Of a DNA stretch of 64,000 bases, positions 9,102-18,752 are shown piece by piece. Each line of letters begins with the position of its first letter. The first letter of the stretch is position 1. A program made the position numbers and the translations under genes. The notes beneath the pieces are model-generated. The model searched no databases. It was not told the DNA's origin and saw only the letters and a program-made list of their open reading frames with translations. The DNA comes from Subsaximicrobium wynnwilliamsii (GTDB taxonomy: Bacteria; Bacteroidota; Bacteroidia; Flavobacteriales; Flavobacteriaceae): the NCBI RefSeq assembly GCF_007997225.1, contig NZ_VORM01000024.1, positions 1 through 64,000 of the forward strand, read 5' to 3'.

Positions 9102-10373
9102 ATGCAAGAGGATTTTCTACATTACGTCTGGAAACACAAAAAAATAGACGTGCTCAATCTCAAGACAAGCAAGCAGCAGCCCATCCGGATTGTTTCGGTA
9201 GGACGGCATAACTACAACTCAGGCCCCGATTTTTTCAATGCGCAATTGAGCATTGGCGATCAACTATGGGCTGGCAATGTAGAGATCCATATCAAGAGCA
9301 GCGATTGGTACGCCCACCACCACGAGCAGGATGTGGCCTATGATAACGTGATTTTGCATGTGGTGTATGAGCATGATTCAGACATATTCAGAAAAGACAA
9401 TTCTGAAATTCCCACCCTGGAACTCAAACAAGTTATCAACCAAGGCGTTTTTGAAAATTACAAACGCCTTTTTTCCGCAAAGCACCAATGGATCAATTGC
9501 GAAACCGATTTTGCAGCGGTTGATGATTTCATCATTTCCAATTGGTTGCAGCGTCTTTATTTTGAACGCTTGGAAGTTAAGGCGAATCGGGTGGAGGCGC
9601 TTTTGACCGCTTCAAAAAATGATTGGGAAGCGGTGTTATTTAAACTGCTGGCGAAAAGTTTCGGACTCAAAGTCAATGGAGAGGCCTTTTTGAGCATGGC
9701 GAGTTCCATGGATTTCTCGGTAATTAGAAAAACCCAAAACAAACAAATGGCCTTAGAGGCCTTGTTTTTCGGTCAGGCCGGACTTTTGGAACATGCTACC
9801 GATGTATCTTACCAAGTAGCATTGCAAAAGGAGTACGAATTCTTGAAACAAAAGTTTCAGTTGGAGAACTCACACGTGATGCCCTTTCAGTTTTTCAGAC
9901 TGCGACCGCCTAATTTTCCAACAATACGCCTGTCACAATTGGCCATGCTTTATCATAAAGAGCAACATTTGTTATCAGAGCTCATTGCTGCCAAGAGCAT
10001 GGCCGATTTTTATGAACTGTTTGAAGTGACTACTTCCGAATTTTGGAAAAGCCATTACACCTTCAGCAAATGTTCTAAAGCTTCCGCTAAAAAATTGACC
10101 AAAGCCTTTGTGGATTTACTGGTCATCAATACGATTCTTCCTATAAAATTCAGTTACGCCAGGCATAAAGGGCAATCTGTGGTGCAAGAGATTTCTGAAT
10201 TGATTTCAGAAATTGAGGCCGAGAAAAACAGCATTAGCAAAGGCTTCAATAGCCTAAAAGTTGTGGCGAGCAGCGCCATGGATTCACAGGCATTGATTCA
10301 GCTTAAAACCAATTATTGTGATACCAATCAATGTTTGCGATGTGCCATTGGCAATTCACTTTTAGGAAAATAA
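9102..10373 (+). CDS. DUF2851 family protein
   Basis: A 423-aa soluble protein matching the DUF2851 family common in Bacteroidota. Typical segments are EDFLHYVWKHKKID at the start, IVSVGRHNYNSGPDFFNAQ near residue 30, WAGNVEIHIKSSDWYAHHH near 56 and AYDNVILHVVYEHD near 80. The C-terminus has paired Cys (CDTNQCLRC), a possible metal site. No biochemical role is established. The start follows the conserved MQEDFLHY pattern. It is followed closely by a PspC gene and a K+ channel gene. Confidence 0.85.
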   Translation: MQEDFLHYVWKHKKIDVLNLKTSKQQPIRIVSVGRHNYNSGPDFFNAQLSIGDQLWAGNVEIHIKSSDWYAHHHEQDVAYDNVILHVVYEHDSDIFRKDNSEIPTLELKQVINQGVFENYKRLFSAKHQWINCETDFAAVDDFIISNWLQRLYFERLEVKANRVEALLTASKNDWEAVLFKLLAKSFGLKVNGEAFLSMASSMDFSVIRKTQNKQMALEALFFGQAGLLEHATDVSYQVALQKEYEFLKQKFQLENSHVMPFQFFRLRPPNFPTIRLSQLAMLYHKEQHLLSELIAAKSMADFYELFEVTTSEFWKSHYTFSKCSKASAKKLTKAFVDLLVINTILPIKFSYARHKGQSVVQEISELISEIEAEKNSISKGFNSLKVVASSAMDSQALIQLKTNYCDTNQCLRCAIGNSLLGK

Positions 10374-10409
10374 ATTTTAACACTCGTTAACTAAAACCTA
10401 AATTGCAGC

Positions 10410-10637
10410 ATGAAGTGGTTTTACAAAATGTTATATTACTCTCAAAAACGAGGCTATTACGTTTGCCAACGCATCGCAGACCGTTTGGGGATTAGAGCGA
10501 AGGTGGTTAGGACCACTTTCATGTACCTCACTTTTGTGACTTTGGGTTTTGGCTTTACATTGTACCTTTTCTTTGCGTTTTGGATGCGCATCAAGGATAT
10601 TGTATATACCAAGCGCAGCTCTGTTTTTGACCTATAG
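10410..10637 (+). CDS. PspC domain protein
   Basis: A 75-aa protein made almost entirely of one PspC domain. A basic N-terminus and GYYVCQRIADRLGIRAKVVR precede one membrane segment (about 38-58, FMYLTFVTLGFGFTLYLFF). PspC domains sense or transmit envelope stress in other bacteria; no PspA or PspB partner is present here. It ends 3 bp before the K+ channel gene, so the two are probably co-transcribed. Confidence 0.8.
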   Translation: MKWFYKMLYYSQKRGYYVCQRIADRLGIRAKVVRTTFMYLTFVTLGFGFTLYLFFAFWMRIKDIVYTKRSSVFDL

Positions 10638-10640
10638 CCT

Positions 10641-11660
10641 ATGAATCCCTTAGTTCGATTTTTTAAAGTAAAGCTTTACACCGCACTTTTTTTGTTGGTG
10701 CTTATGCTCGTGATTGGCGTTTTGGGCTTCCGGGTCATATCTGATTATTCATGGATCGATGCGCTTTACATGACCGTTATTACCATCACTACGGTGGGTT
10801 ATGGAGAGGTACAACCATTAGATGCGAACGCCAAACTCTTTACGATCTTTCTCATCCTTTCGAGCGTGGTCGTTTTGGGGTATGCGATTACCGTGATTAC
10901 TGAATATATTTTGAGTAAAAACAATTTTGAAGAACAAAAACAGAGAAAAATGCAAAAAAGGATAGATGGCTTTAGTGACCATATCATTATTTGTGGTTAC
11001 GGAAGAAATGGGAAACAGGCTGCCAAAAAATTGTTGGCCTACGGAAAAACCTTTGTGATCATTGAAAAGAATAAGGAACTTATGGATAAGTCTCAAACAG
11101 ATGAAATTCCCTTTGTCCTTGGAAATGCCAATGAGGATGAGATTCTAATCCAAGCAGGCATTGCCCGTGCCAATACCTTAATTACGGCCTTGCCCAATGA
11201 TGCCGATAATTTGTTTGTGGTGCTTTCCGCAAGACAGATGAAAGCCAATTTGACCATTATTAGTCGTGCCTCACAGGAAACCTCTTACCAAAAGCTGAAG
11301 CTTGCGGGTGCCGACAACGTTATCTTGCCCGATCGTATTGGCGGCGACCACATGGCCTCTCTGGTGGTGGTGCCCGATTTGATTGAGTTTATCGATAACC
11401 TTGCCATCGTGGGAAAATCAAATATCAATATTGAGGAAGTGCCAATAGAAAAACTATACAATGCCTCGAGCATCAAAACCATTAAAGATTTGGACTTGAG
11501 ACGTAAAACCGGGTGTACGGTCATAGGTTATAAAGATGTAAATGGTGAGTACATCGTGAACCCCGAAGCCGACCAAAGTTTGGTGCCAGACTCCAAAATC
11601 ATCGTCTTGGGTAAACCAGAACAGATTCAAAAGTTGAATTCCTTATATGATATTGGCTAA
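10641..11660 (+). CDS. Potassium channel with RCK (TrkA-N/TrkA-C) domains
   Basis: A 339-aa two-helix K+ channel. Membrane helices are near residues 9-30 and 70-95, with the pore loop between them carrying the selectivity filter TTVGYGE (near 52-58). The cytoplasmic part begins with a Rossmann RCK domain (IIICGYGRNGKQAAKKLL near 114), followed by a TrkA-C-like domain (about 250-335). Ligand binding to RCK gates K+ flux. It is probably in an operon with the preceding PspC gene. Confidence 0.9.
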   Translation: MNPLVRFFKVKLYTALFLLVLMLVIGVLGFRVISDYSWIDALYMTVITITTVGYGEVQPLDANAKLFTIFLILSSVVVLGYAITVITEYILSKNNFEEQKQRKMQKRIDGFSDHIIICGYGRNGKQAAKKLLAYGKTFVIIEKNKELMDKSQTDEIPFVLGNANEDEILIQAGIARANTLITALPNDADNLFVVLSARQMKANLTIISRASQETSYQKLKLAGADNVILPDRIGGDHMASLVVVPDLIEFIDNLAIVGKSNINIEEVPIEKLYNASSIKTIKDLDLRRKTGCTVIGYKDVNGEYIVNPEADQSLVPDSKIIVLGKPEQIQKLNSLYDIG

Positions 11661-11767
11661 AATGCATTTTCATTTTAACATGGCAATCCTTAAAATTTCA
11701 AAAATTTTTTAGCATCTTGTGCGGCGAAAAAGCAACTAACATTACTAAATAACTAAACCAATCACAA

Positions 11768-13648
11768 ATGAAGAAATATCTTCTTTCCATTTTCATCGCA
11801 ATTCTACCCATTTTAATATTTTCCCAAGAAACCGATTTACAAAAAGATGAGCTTAGCACCTCCCAAAAAATAGATGCCACTTTCAAGAACTACACCGGTT
11901 GGTTTGTTGATGGTATTTTTGCTGAAATTCCTTTCGGTGAAATAAGCGAGGAAATTTCGTTGGACCTTACTAAAGAAGACCCTGTCAAATACATCAAGAC
12001 CGTTGAAAACGATACGGTCCATATTACCGGGATTAGACTGCCAAGCAATAGAATAGCGACGCTAATAACGATTGAGAGCGGCAATGATCTCACGATACGC
12101 GATGAGAACAGTCTTGTCATTCCCATCAGCGATATGTCGTCAAATCCTAGTGTGACTTTAATGGCACAAGCGCCCTATGCAAGTATTCCTTGGGTGCTTA
12201 TTGTATTGATAGGTGGTGCACTCTTTTTCACCATTTATTTTAAGTTTATAAACGTCACGGGATTTACAACAGCCTTTGCAGTGGTTCGTGGTAAATATGA
12301 GGACATTGAAAAGCATGGAGTAGATACCCTTTATGGCGATCAAACAGAAAATGAAGGTGAGAATATTATTGAGACCATAAGAGATGATAGTGCCGATGGC
12401 GAAGTGAGTCACTTCCAAGCCCTAACGGCTGCATTATCAGCAACGGTTGGTCTAGGGAATATTGCTGGTGTTGCGGTGGCATTGTCCATTGGTGGCCCAG
12501 GAGCAACCTTTTGGATGATCGTGGCTGGACTTTTAGCGATGGCCTCAAAATTTGCCGAGTGTACCTTGGGTGTTAAATACAGGGATGTTGGCGAAGACGG
12601 TACCGTTTACGGTGGCCCCATGTACTATTTAACCAAAGGACTCAAGACTAAAGGCATGGGCGGTTTTGGTAAGGTCTTGGCCTTTTTGTTTGCCATTTTC
12701 GTTATCGGTGGTTCGTTTGGAGGCGGTAACATGTTCCAAGCCAATCAAGCGGCAGCACAATTTGTGAAACTTTTTGAATTGGAAGGCAGTAATGCAGGAC
12801 TTTATTTTGGTCTTGTCATGGCTGGTTTGGTAGCGGTGGTCATTATTGGTGGTATTAAGAGAATCGCCAAAGTCACTGAAAAAGTGGTGCCATTTATGGC
12901 TGGCATCTACGTTTTGGCATCTTTGATCATTTTAGGTGCAAACTGGCATCTTATTGACGATGCCTTCGTATTGATTTACCAGGGTGCCTTTTCCGGATTG
13001 GGCATTGCCGGTGGTTTGATTGGTGTGATGATTCAAGGGATTCGCCGTGGCGCCTTTTCTAATGAGGCAGGCGTTGGTTCTGCAGCAATTGCCCACTCGG
13101 CAGTTAGAACAAAGTATCCTGCAAGTGAGGGTATCGTTGCGCTATTGGAGCCTTTTATAGATACGGTCGTGATTTGTACCATGACGGCTTTGGTGATTGT
13201 AATTACCAATTTTGACGGACAGTTCATGCAATACGGTGTTGAGATTACAGAAGGTGTTGAAATTACAGCCCAAGCCTTCGATACGGTAATCCCGCATTTC
13301 TCCATAATATTAACAATAGCGGTTATTCTTTTTGCGTTTTCCACAATGATCTCATGGTCTTATTACGGGATGCAAGGTTGGGTTTACCTTTTTGGAAAAG
13401 GAAAAATCACAGACCTAGTGTACAAAGTATTATTCTTGTTCTTCGTAGTCGTTGGCGCTTCAATCAGTTTGGGAGCGGTAATCAACTTCTCCGATGCCAT
13501 GATTTTTGCCATGGTCGTGCCTAATATTATTGGAGTTGTATTATTGTCTCCAGTCATTAAAAAGGAACTCAAGAAATACTATAAAGCCATCGAGACCAAA
13601 CGTGAGGCCATTGATGATGGTGCAACAGATTTTACAGATAAGCATTAA
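11768..13648 (+). CDS. Alanine/glycine:cation symporter (AGCS) with extra N-terminal domain
   Basis: A 626-aa transporter of the AGCS family, which imports alanine or glycine with Na+. The hallmark segments are [20 protein letters not shown] near residue 225, [27 protein letters not shown] near 272 and [19 protein letters not shown] near 425. It has a signal peptide (residues 1-18, ending IFSQ) and a roughly 110-residue soluble region before the first transport helix, an extension I regard as typical of Bacteroidota members. The stop is only 17 bp from the next gene, whose first codons contain a terminator-like hairpin. Confidence 0.9.
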   Translation: MKKYLLSIFIAILPILIFSQETDLQKDELSTSQKIDATFKNYTGWFVDGIFAEIPFGEISEEISLDLTKEDPVKYIKTVENDTVHITGIRLPSNRIATLITIESGNDLTIRDENSLVIPISDMSSNPSVTLMAQAPYASIPWVLIVLIGGALFFTIYFKFINVTGFTTAFAVVRGKYEDIEKHGVDTLYGDQTENEGENIIETIRDDSADGEVSHFQALTAALSATVGLGNIAGVAVALSIGGPGATFWMIVAGLLAMASKFAECTLGVKYRDVGEDGTVYGGPMYYLTKGLKTKGMGGFGKVLAFLFAIFVIGGSFGGGNMFQANQAAAQFVKLFELEGSNAGLYFGLVMAGLVAVVIIGGIKRIAKVTEKVVPFMAGIYVLASLIILGANWHLIDDAFVLIYQGAFSGLGIAGGLIGVMIQGIRRGAFSNEAGVGSAAIAHSAVRTKYPASEGIVALLEPFIDTVVICTMTALVIVITNFDGQFMQYGVEITEGVEITAQAFDTVIPHFSIILTIAVILFAFSTMISWSYYGMQGWVYLFGKGKITDLVYKVLFLFFVVVGASISLGAVINFSDAMIFAMVVPNIIGVVLLSPVIKKELKKYYKAIETKREAIDDGATDFTDKH

Positions 13649-13664
13649 GTAAAATTATAATCTT

Positions 13665-14534
13665 ATGAAATCCCACTTCCAGTTTACTAGAAAACAGAGA
13701 AGTGGGATTTTTTTATTGTTACTGCTCATCCTTATTGCCCAATGCGCCTATTTTTTCATAGATTTTTCTTCGGAAGAGATCCAGCCCAACCCAACAGATT
13801 TAGAGTTGTTTCAAGCGGAAGTGGATTCGCTTAAATTGGTGAAGCAAGAAGCGGCCAAACCGAAAATCTATCCGTTCAATCCCAATTACATTACAGATTT
13901 CAAGGGGTATTCCCTTGGAATGAGTAATGCTGAAATAGATCGCCTGCTCAATTTTAGGAGTACTAATCAGTGGATTAATTCTGCGGAAGACTTTCAACGT
14001 GTCACACAAGTTTCCGATTCCCTACTGGCTGTATTATCCCCCAATTTTAAGTTTCCCGAATGGGTTACCAATCCGAAGCCAAAACCCGATTACGGCTATT
14101 CCAGTGCGGTCAAACCAAAAAGTTTTCAGCAAAAAGTGGATTTGAACGTTGCAACCGCAGCCCAATTGCAAAAAGTCAATGGGATTGGTGAGAAGCTTTC
14201 TGTGAGAATAGTCGAATTTAGAACCCGTTTGGGCGGTAAATTCATTGCCGACGTGCAGCTAAAAGAGGTCTATGGTCTATCACCAGAAGTTATTGAGCGT
14301 GTGCTCAACGAGTTTACGGTAAAGTCTGCAATGCCCATAAAAACCGTAAATCTCAATACTGCAACCTTGGATCAATTAGTGACCATTCCCCATATTGATT
14401 ATGAGATCGCACAGCAGATCATTGAATCCAGAATCTTGCGTGAAGGCTTTAACTCGTTGGAAGAGTTAACAAAAGTTAAGGAGTTTCCCATCGGGAAATT
14501 TGAGATAATTAGGTTATATTTGACACTTGATTGA
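13665..14534 (+). CDS. Helix-hairpin-helix (ComEA-like) membrane-anchored protein
   Basis: A 289-aa protein with one N-terminal membrane segment (residues 14-33) and two or three HhH units. These are VDLNVATAAQLQKVNGIGEK near residue 158, VNLNTATLDQLVTIPHIDYE near 227 and a degenerate unit near 80. HhH domains bind DNA non-specifically; ComEA proteins take up DNA in competence. The anchor and repeats suggest an envelope DNA-binding protein, but no other competence gene is nearby. Codons 2-15 form a perfect 12-bp stem followed by seven T residues, so the gene's start doubles as a potential terminator for the symporter. Confidence 0.8.
   Translation: MKSHFQFTRKQRSGIFLLLLLILIAQCAYFFIDFSSEEIQPNPTDLELFQAEVDSLKLVKQEAAKPKIYPFNPNYITDFKGYSLGMSNAEIDRLLNFRSTNQWINSAEDFQRVTQVSDSLLAVLSPNFKFPEWVTNPKPKPDYGYSSAVKPKSFQQKVDLNVATAAQLQKVNGIGEKLSVRIVEFRTRLGGKFIADVQLKEVYGLSPEVIERVLNEFTVKSAMPIKTVNLNTATLDQLVTIPHIDYEIAQQIIESRILREGFNSLEELTKVKEFPIGKFEIIRLYLTLD
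13668..13714 (+). terminator. Terminator-like hairpin inside the start of the HhH gene
   Basis: Stem AAATCCCACTTC (13668-13679) pairs perfectly with GAAGTGGGATTT (13699-13710), with a 19-nt loop and a T run to 13714. It lies 20 bp after the symporter stop codon and directly after the ATG of the next gene. Confidence 0.55.
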
Positions 14535-14554
14535 ATTAAAAAAAATTGCAAGAT

Positions 14555-15721
14555 ATGGACAGTAGGTACTTCACAGAGGAGCACGAATTATTTAGACAGA
14601 GTTTAAAAGATTTTTTACAGAAAGAGGTCGTCCCACACATTGATAAATGGGAAGAAACAGGCCACATTGAACGTTTCATTTGGAAGAAATTCGGTGATAT
14701 GGGTTTCTTTGGTATTCCTTATCCTGAGGAATTTGGTGGTCTCGATCTAGACCTTTTTTATACAGTTATTTTGCTAGAAGAACTTCAAAAAATAAATTCT
14801 GGTGGCTTCGCAGCAGCTATATGGGCGCATGCTTATTTGGCCATGACCCATTTAAATAAAGAAGGCGACCAAGCCATCAAGGAAAAATATTTGGCACCTA
14901 GCATCGCTGGCGATATGATTGGCTGTCTTTGCATAACCGAACCTTTTGGTGGTAGTGACGTTGCAGGAATGCGCAGCACTGCTGTTAAGAAAGGTGATAC
15001 CTATGTCATCAATGGTTCCAAAACCTTTATTACCAATGGTGTTTTGAGTGATTACTTGGTGGTTGCCGCTAAGACCTCACCAGAGTTGGGCAATAAGGGC
15101 CTTAGTATATTTGTGATTGATCGCGACACCCCAGGAATTTCAGCAACCAAATTGGATAAGTTGGGTTGGAGAGCTTCCGATACTGGGGAGATTGCTTTTG
15201 ACAATGTCACTATCCCTGCCTCCAACTTAATGGGTGAAGAGGATATGGGCTTTCCATACATCATGCAACATTTCGCGCTCGAACGTTTGATCATGGGCAT
15301 CAATGCACACGCAAGAGCAGAATTTGCCTTGGAATATGCTTTGGAGTATATGAAAACACGTGAAGCCTTCGGTAGAACGATTGATAAATTTCAGGCACTG
15401 CGTCATAAAATTGCCGATTTATATACCGAAATGGAGATCTGTAAAGAGTTCAATTATTCTGTGGCCTATCGTTTGAATAAGGGCGAATATGTGGTCAAGG
15501 AAGCGACCATGTCCAAACTGCAGTGCACCAAAATGTCTGATGAGGTCATTTACCAGTGTCTTCAGTTTTTGGGCGGCTATGGCTATATGGAAGATTACCC
15601 AATGGCAAGACTTTCCAGAGACAGTCGATTGGGCCCCATCGGCGGCGGCACTTCAGAAATCTTGAGAGAGATTATCGCCAAAATGGTAATCGACAAGAAA
15701 GATTACAAGCCAGCGACCTAG
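14555..15721 (+). CDS. Acyl-CoA dehydrogenase
   Basis: A 388-aa FAD enzyme that introduces the alpha-beta double bond in acyl-CoA thioesters. Signatures are CITEPFGGSDVAGM near residue 131, GSKTFITNG near 153, the helix LERLIMG near 241 (a Glu at this position is the catalytic base in isovaleryl- and long-chain-type enzymes) and QCLQFLGGYGYMEDYPMARL near 341. The MCAD-type C-terminal Glu is absent (IGGGTSEI instead). I prefer the ATG at 14555 over an upstream TTG at 14546. The last 12 codons are duplicated seven times downstream. Confidence 0.9.
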   Translation: MDSRYFTEEHELFRQSLKDFLQKEVVPHIDKWEETGHIERFIWKKFGDMGFFGIPYPEEFGGLDLDLFYTVILLEELQKINSGGFAAAIWAHAYLAMTHLNKEGDQAIKEKYLAPSIAGDMIGCLCITEPFGGSDVAGMRSTAVKKGDTYVINGSKTFITNGVLSDYLVVAAKTSPELGNKGLSIFVIDRDTPGISATKLDKLGWRASDTGEIAFDNVTIPASNLMGEEDMGFPYIMQHFALERLIMGINAHARAEFALEYALEYMKTREAFGRTIDKFQALRHKIADLYTEMEICKEFNYSVAYRLNKGEYVVKEATMSKLQCTKMSDEVIYQCLQFLGGYGYMEDYPMARLSRDSRLGPIGGGTSEILREIIAKMVIDKKDYKPAT

Positions 15722-16316
15722 TTTGATGATTATCATTTTGGCGAACATTGTTTTCAATTTGCCAAAATGCTAATCGACAAGAAAGATTACAAACCAGTGA
15801 CCTAATTTCAATGATTATCATTTTGGCGAACATTGTTTTCAATTCGCCAAAATGCTAATCGACAAGAAAGACTACAAGCCAGCGACCTAATTTTAATGAT
15901 TATCATTTTGGCGAACATTTTTTTCAATTTGTCAAAATGCTAATCGACAAGAAAGATTACAAGCCAGCGACCTAATTTCAATGATTATCATTTTGGCGAA
16001 CATTTTTTTCAATTCGCCAAAATGGTAATCGACAAGAAAGATTACAAGCCAGCGACCTAATTTCAATGATTATCATTTTGGCGAACATTGTTTTCAATTC
16101 GCGAAAATGCTAATCGACAAGAAAGACTACAAACCAGTGACCTAATTTCAATGATTATCATTTTGGCGAACATTTTTTTCAATTCGCCAAAATGCTAATC
16201 GACAAGAAAGACTACAAACCAGTGACCTAATTTCAATGATTATCATTTTGGCGAACATTTTTTTCAATTTGCCAAAATGCTAATCGACAAGAAAGATTAC
16301 AAGCCAGCGACTTAAA
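15722..16316 (+). repeat. Seven tandem 85-bp copies of the acyl-CoA dehydrogenase 3' end plus hairpin
   Basis: Copies of AATCGACAAGAAAG begin at 15772, 15857, 15942, 16027, 16112, 16197 and 16282; the gene's own copy is at 15688. The period is 85 bp (84 for the first). Each unit holds an ATG-started 12-codon frame reading M-(L/V)-I-D-K-K-D-Y-K-P-(A/V)-T and a stop, identical in meaning to the enzyme's C-terminus. Each also holds an inverted repeat ATTTTGGCGAA..TTCGCCAAAAT. Differences between copies are mostly synonymous (GAT/GAC, AAG/AAA) or C-to-T changes that keep G-U pairing in the stem. Confidence 0.95.
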
Positions 16317-16350
16317 TCATTGTCGCTTAGTTTAAAAAGTTTTATATTTC

Positions 16351-16383
16351 AGACCTGTCAGGTTTTTAAAACCTCACAGGTCT
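16351..16383. repeat. AGACCT..AGGTCT hairpin repeat, copy 1
   Basis: Inverted repeat AGACCTGTCAGGTTTT..AAAACCTCACAGGTCT, followed by TTATTTTG. It belongs to a family with five other copies in this window (36293, 38501, 41344, 41473, 43576) and may act as a terminator. Confidence 0.8.
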
Positions 16384-16454
16384 TTATTTTGTTAAAACAA
16401 ATATGACTTAATAAAGACGGAACTCCTTTTTTAGTGGCTCAACAATTTACCAAT

Positions 16455-16493
16455 ATGATTATCCATAAGAAAGCTTATAAAGCTGCAACCTAA
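16455..16493 (+). repeat. Diverged ninth copy of the 12-codon C-terminal frame
   Basis: ATG-started frame MIIHKKAYKAAT and stop, about 140 bp after the array. It matches the array peptide MVIDKKDYKPAT at 8 of 12 positions, but the DNA has diverged strongly. It could be an old array member or the tail of a lost second acyl-CoA dehydrogenase gene. Confidence 0.5.
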
Positions 16494-16503
16494 TCCTCCA
16501 ACT

Positions 16504-17931
16504 ATGAAACCTACTTTCATTAAAAAAACACTTCTTGTTTTGATTTTGCTGTCAACAGCCTTGAGTTTTTCCCAAACCGAGGTCAAGAACAAGATCGTTG
16601 ATTTTTCGAGCTTGATGCCCATTGAGAGTGCGAGCATCTATGTCAAGGAAACCACCATTGGAACCGTAAGTAATTCCGACGGAAAATTTATATTGCAAGT
16701 GCCCAATGAATTTGCGACAGATACGCTCGTGATTTCCTCTATTGGCTATAAGAGCTATAAGGTCCCAGTTGATGAGTTTGACAATTCCTTCGAGATTTAT
16801 TTAGAGGAAGATGTGGCAAGTTTGGACGAGATTTTGCTTGTGGCAGAAACCCGTCCCAAGACTGGCAATGATATTGTCTTGAAGGCCATTGAAAAGCTGG
16901 TGGTAAATATGCCCGATTCCGCGTACCTTCAGAAAGGATTTTTAAGACATAAGGAGCGCAACAAGTTGGAGTTTAAATGGCTTATCGAAAGTGCCATTAC
17001 GGTTTATGATTCTGGCTATGGCTCAAAATCGGCCGAAGAACTCAAAATAAATGTGGACCAGATGCGTAAAAGTTACGATTTGCGCGACGTGGATAGCATT
17101 TTTTCTTATGTGGCTTACACCAACCAAACCAGTGCACGTTCTCGAATAAAACCAAAGGACGTTAACCGTAGAAACTTAAGCAAAGCCCAATTGGTAAAAG
17201 CCATCAAATGGAACGATGAACGCGTCAACGGACTCCAAAATCTGTTCGAGGGCAAACTGAATCTCGTGCGAAACGCAAACGATCCCAAGGCACTTTTTGG
17301 GGAGGACATGCTCAAGAAACATCAATTCGAATTGGATACTATTTTGGTGGACAATGATCGCAAACTCTACAAAATTCAAATCGAGGGTGGAGAACAATTC
17401 GTTGGTTTAGACACCGAAGGTATTTTTAATGAAGGTTACACCCCAAAAGGCTGGTTGTACATTTATTATGATAATTACGCCATCAAGAAGGTGGAGTATG
17501 AGCTTGAGGCAGCTTCCGATGCGCAGAAGGTGCGAAGCAAGCGCTTATTCGATACCACGGTAAATCATAAATTGGTCATTACCTATATCGAGTACGATGA
17601 TAAAATGTACCCCAATTATGTTTATTATGAAACTCCTAAGTTGGTAAACGTCGGGATTAAATCAACTCAAAAAATCTCCAAGGCAGAAGAAGCGCGCTAC
17701 AACAAAGAAGAACGTTATTATTACACGGTCCAGGAAATCCTGTTTTCTGAAATTGTTTTGGATAAAGACAAACTCGCCGAAGCACGACAACAAAAATGGG
17801 ATGACGATATATTTTCAGCAAAACCCTACAACAAATCCTTCTGGGAAAACTACAATATTCTACTGGAAAGTGAAGAAGATGAGCAACTCATTAGCGATTT
17901 GAGTAAACGGGCGTCATTGTTTAAGGAATAA
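16504..17931 (+). CDS. Secreted protein with carboxypeptidase-regulatory-like domain
   Basis: A 475-aa exported protein. The signal peptide spans residues 1-23 (LLVLILLSTALSFSQ). Residues 25-105 form a CarboxypepD_reg-like beta sandwich (VDFSSLMPIESASIYVKETT, GTVSNSDGKFIL, LVISSIGYKSYKV). The remaining 370 residues hold no motif I can name, though they resemble the plug-less beta-rich C-termini of Bacteroidota envelope proteins. The exported location is well supported; the function is unknown. Confidence 0.8.
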   Translation: MKPTFIKKTLLVLILLSTALSFSQTEVKNKIVDFSSLMPIESASIYVKETTIGTVSNSDGKFILQVPNEFATDTLVISSIGYKSYKVPVDEFDNSFEIYLEEDVASLDEILLVAETRPKTGNDIVLKAIEKLVVNMPDSAYLQKGFLRHKERNKLEFKWLIESAITVYDSGYGSKSAEELKINVDQMRKSYDLRDVDSIFSYVAYTNQTSARSRIKPKDVNRRNLSKAQLVKAIKWNDERVNGLQNLFEGKLNLVRNANDPKALFGEDMLKKHQFELDTILVDNDRKLYKIQIEGGEQFVGLDTEGIFNEGYTPKGWLYIYYDNYAIKKVEYELEAASDAQKVRSKRLFDTTVNHKLVITYIEYDDKMYPNYVYYETPKLVNVGIKSTQKISKAEEARYNKEERYYYTVQEILFSEIVLDKDKLAEARQQKWDDDIFSAKPYNKSFWENYNILLESEEDEQLISDLSKRASLFKE

Positions 17932-18106
17932 GAAATTTAAAATCATATTTTGTAGGAAAACACTTTAGGGAGTTACGGGAAAACCGTAATTAACTGAGCA
18001 ACAAGTAGTCATATTTGTTAATATTTTGTTAATTATAGTTTTTTTTTTTTATTCTGGGAAGTTTTTTGAATTTTCGTGACCTATTAATCAATAAAACCTT
18101 AATAAA

Positions 18107-18748
18107 ATGAAAACGATTAAACAAACTCAGAAAATGGTTGCAATCTTTTTGACCTTCGTGTTTTTAATCCCAACGGTAGTTTCTTGCTCTGGAGAGAATG
18201 TACAATCAAATAAAGTTGGTGATGACTACCAAAAAAAAGCAGCTAAAATTTTTGAAGCAGTTGATTTAGTCAATCAGAATTTTGAAAATTTACAAATGTC
18301 AAAAGGCACAGATTATGAAATAACTCAGGAGTTAGTAGATCAATATGCAGTAATGCTTGGTTATGAGGCTGGAGAATTTGATATGGTTTTAGTAGAAGAG
18401 GTTGTGGATAAATATGCTGATGTTCTAGATAGAGGTTATGAACAAGTTTTGGACGATTACGCTTTGACATCTTTTGCTAAAATTACTTTGGTTCAAATTG
18501 CCGAAGGAAATTGGATAGAAGATTTAGAGAATAATCCAAATTACGGAAATCTGAGCTTAACAGAAAAGGAAATGTTGTCTGTTGCCAATGCATATTCACA
18601 GCAATCAATGCAGCGTCTTGATGCAGGTCCTGGTATTGGCGCATTTATTGGTTTAATTGTAGGAGGATTTATTTGTAACGTTTGGTGCGTTTTGGGTGGG
18701 GCAATTATAGGAGGTATCATTGGTAGTTCATCTAAAAATGATAAATAA
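18107..18748 (+). CDS. Hypothetical lipoprotein with C-terminal glycine zipper
   Basis: A 213-aa protein. A long signal ends in the lipobox VVSC (Cys near residue 27). The middle is helical and acidic. The C-terminus (residues 175-208) is a Gly-rich hydrophobic hairpin (PGIGAFIGLIVGGFICNVW, GGAIIGGIIGSS), as in glycine-zipper proteins that insert in membranes. I do not recognise the family. The coding sequence is more AT-rich than the preceding genes. It lies 4 bp ahead of a beta-barrel gene, so the two are probably co-expressed. Confidence 0.7.
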   Translation: MKTIKQTQKMVAIFLTFVFLIPTVVSCSGENVQSNKVGDDYQKKAAKIFEAVDLVNQNFENLQMSKGTDYEITQELVDQYAVMLGYEAGEFDMVLVEEVVDKYADVLDRGYEQVLDDYALTSFAKITLVQIAEGNWIEDLENNPNYGNLSLTEKEMLSVANAYSQQSMQRLDAGPGIGAFIGLIVGGFICNVWCVLGGAIIGGIIGSSSKNDK

Positions 18749-18752
18749 ACAT

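Noticed and set aside
15722-16316. CRISPR array
   Set aside because: The whole 85-bp unit is repeated, with no variable spacers, and it is derived from the adjacent gene.
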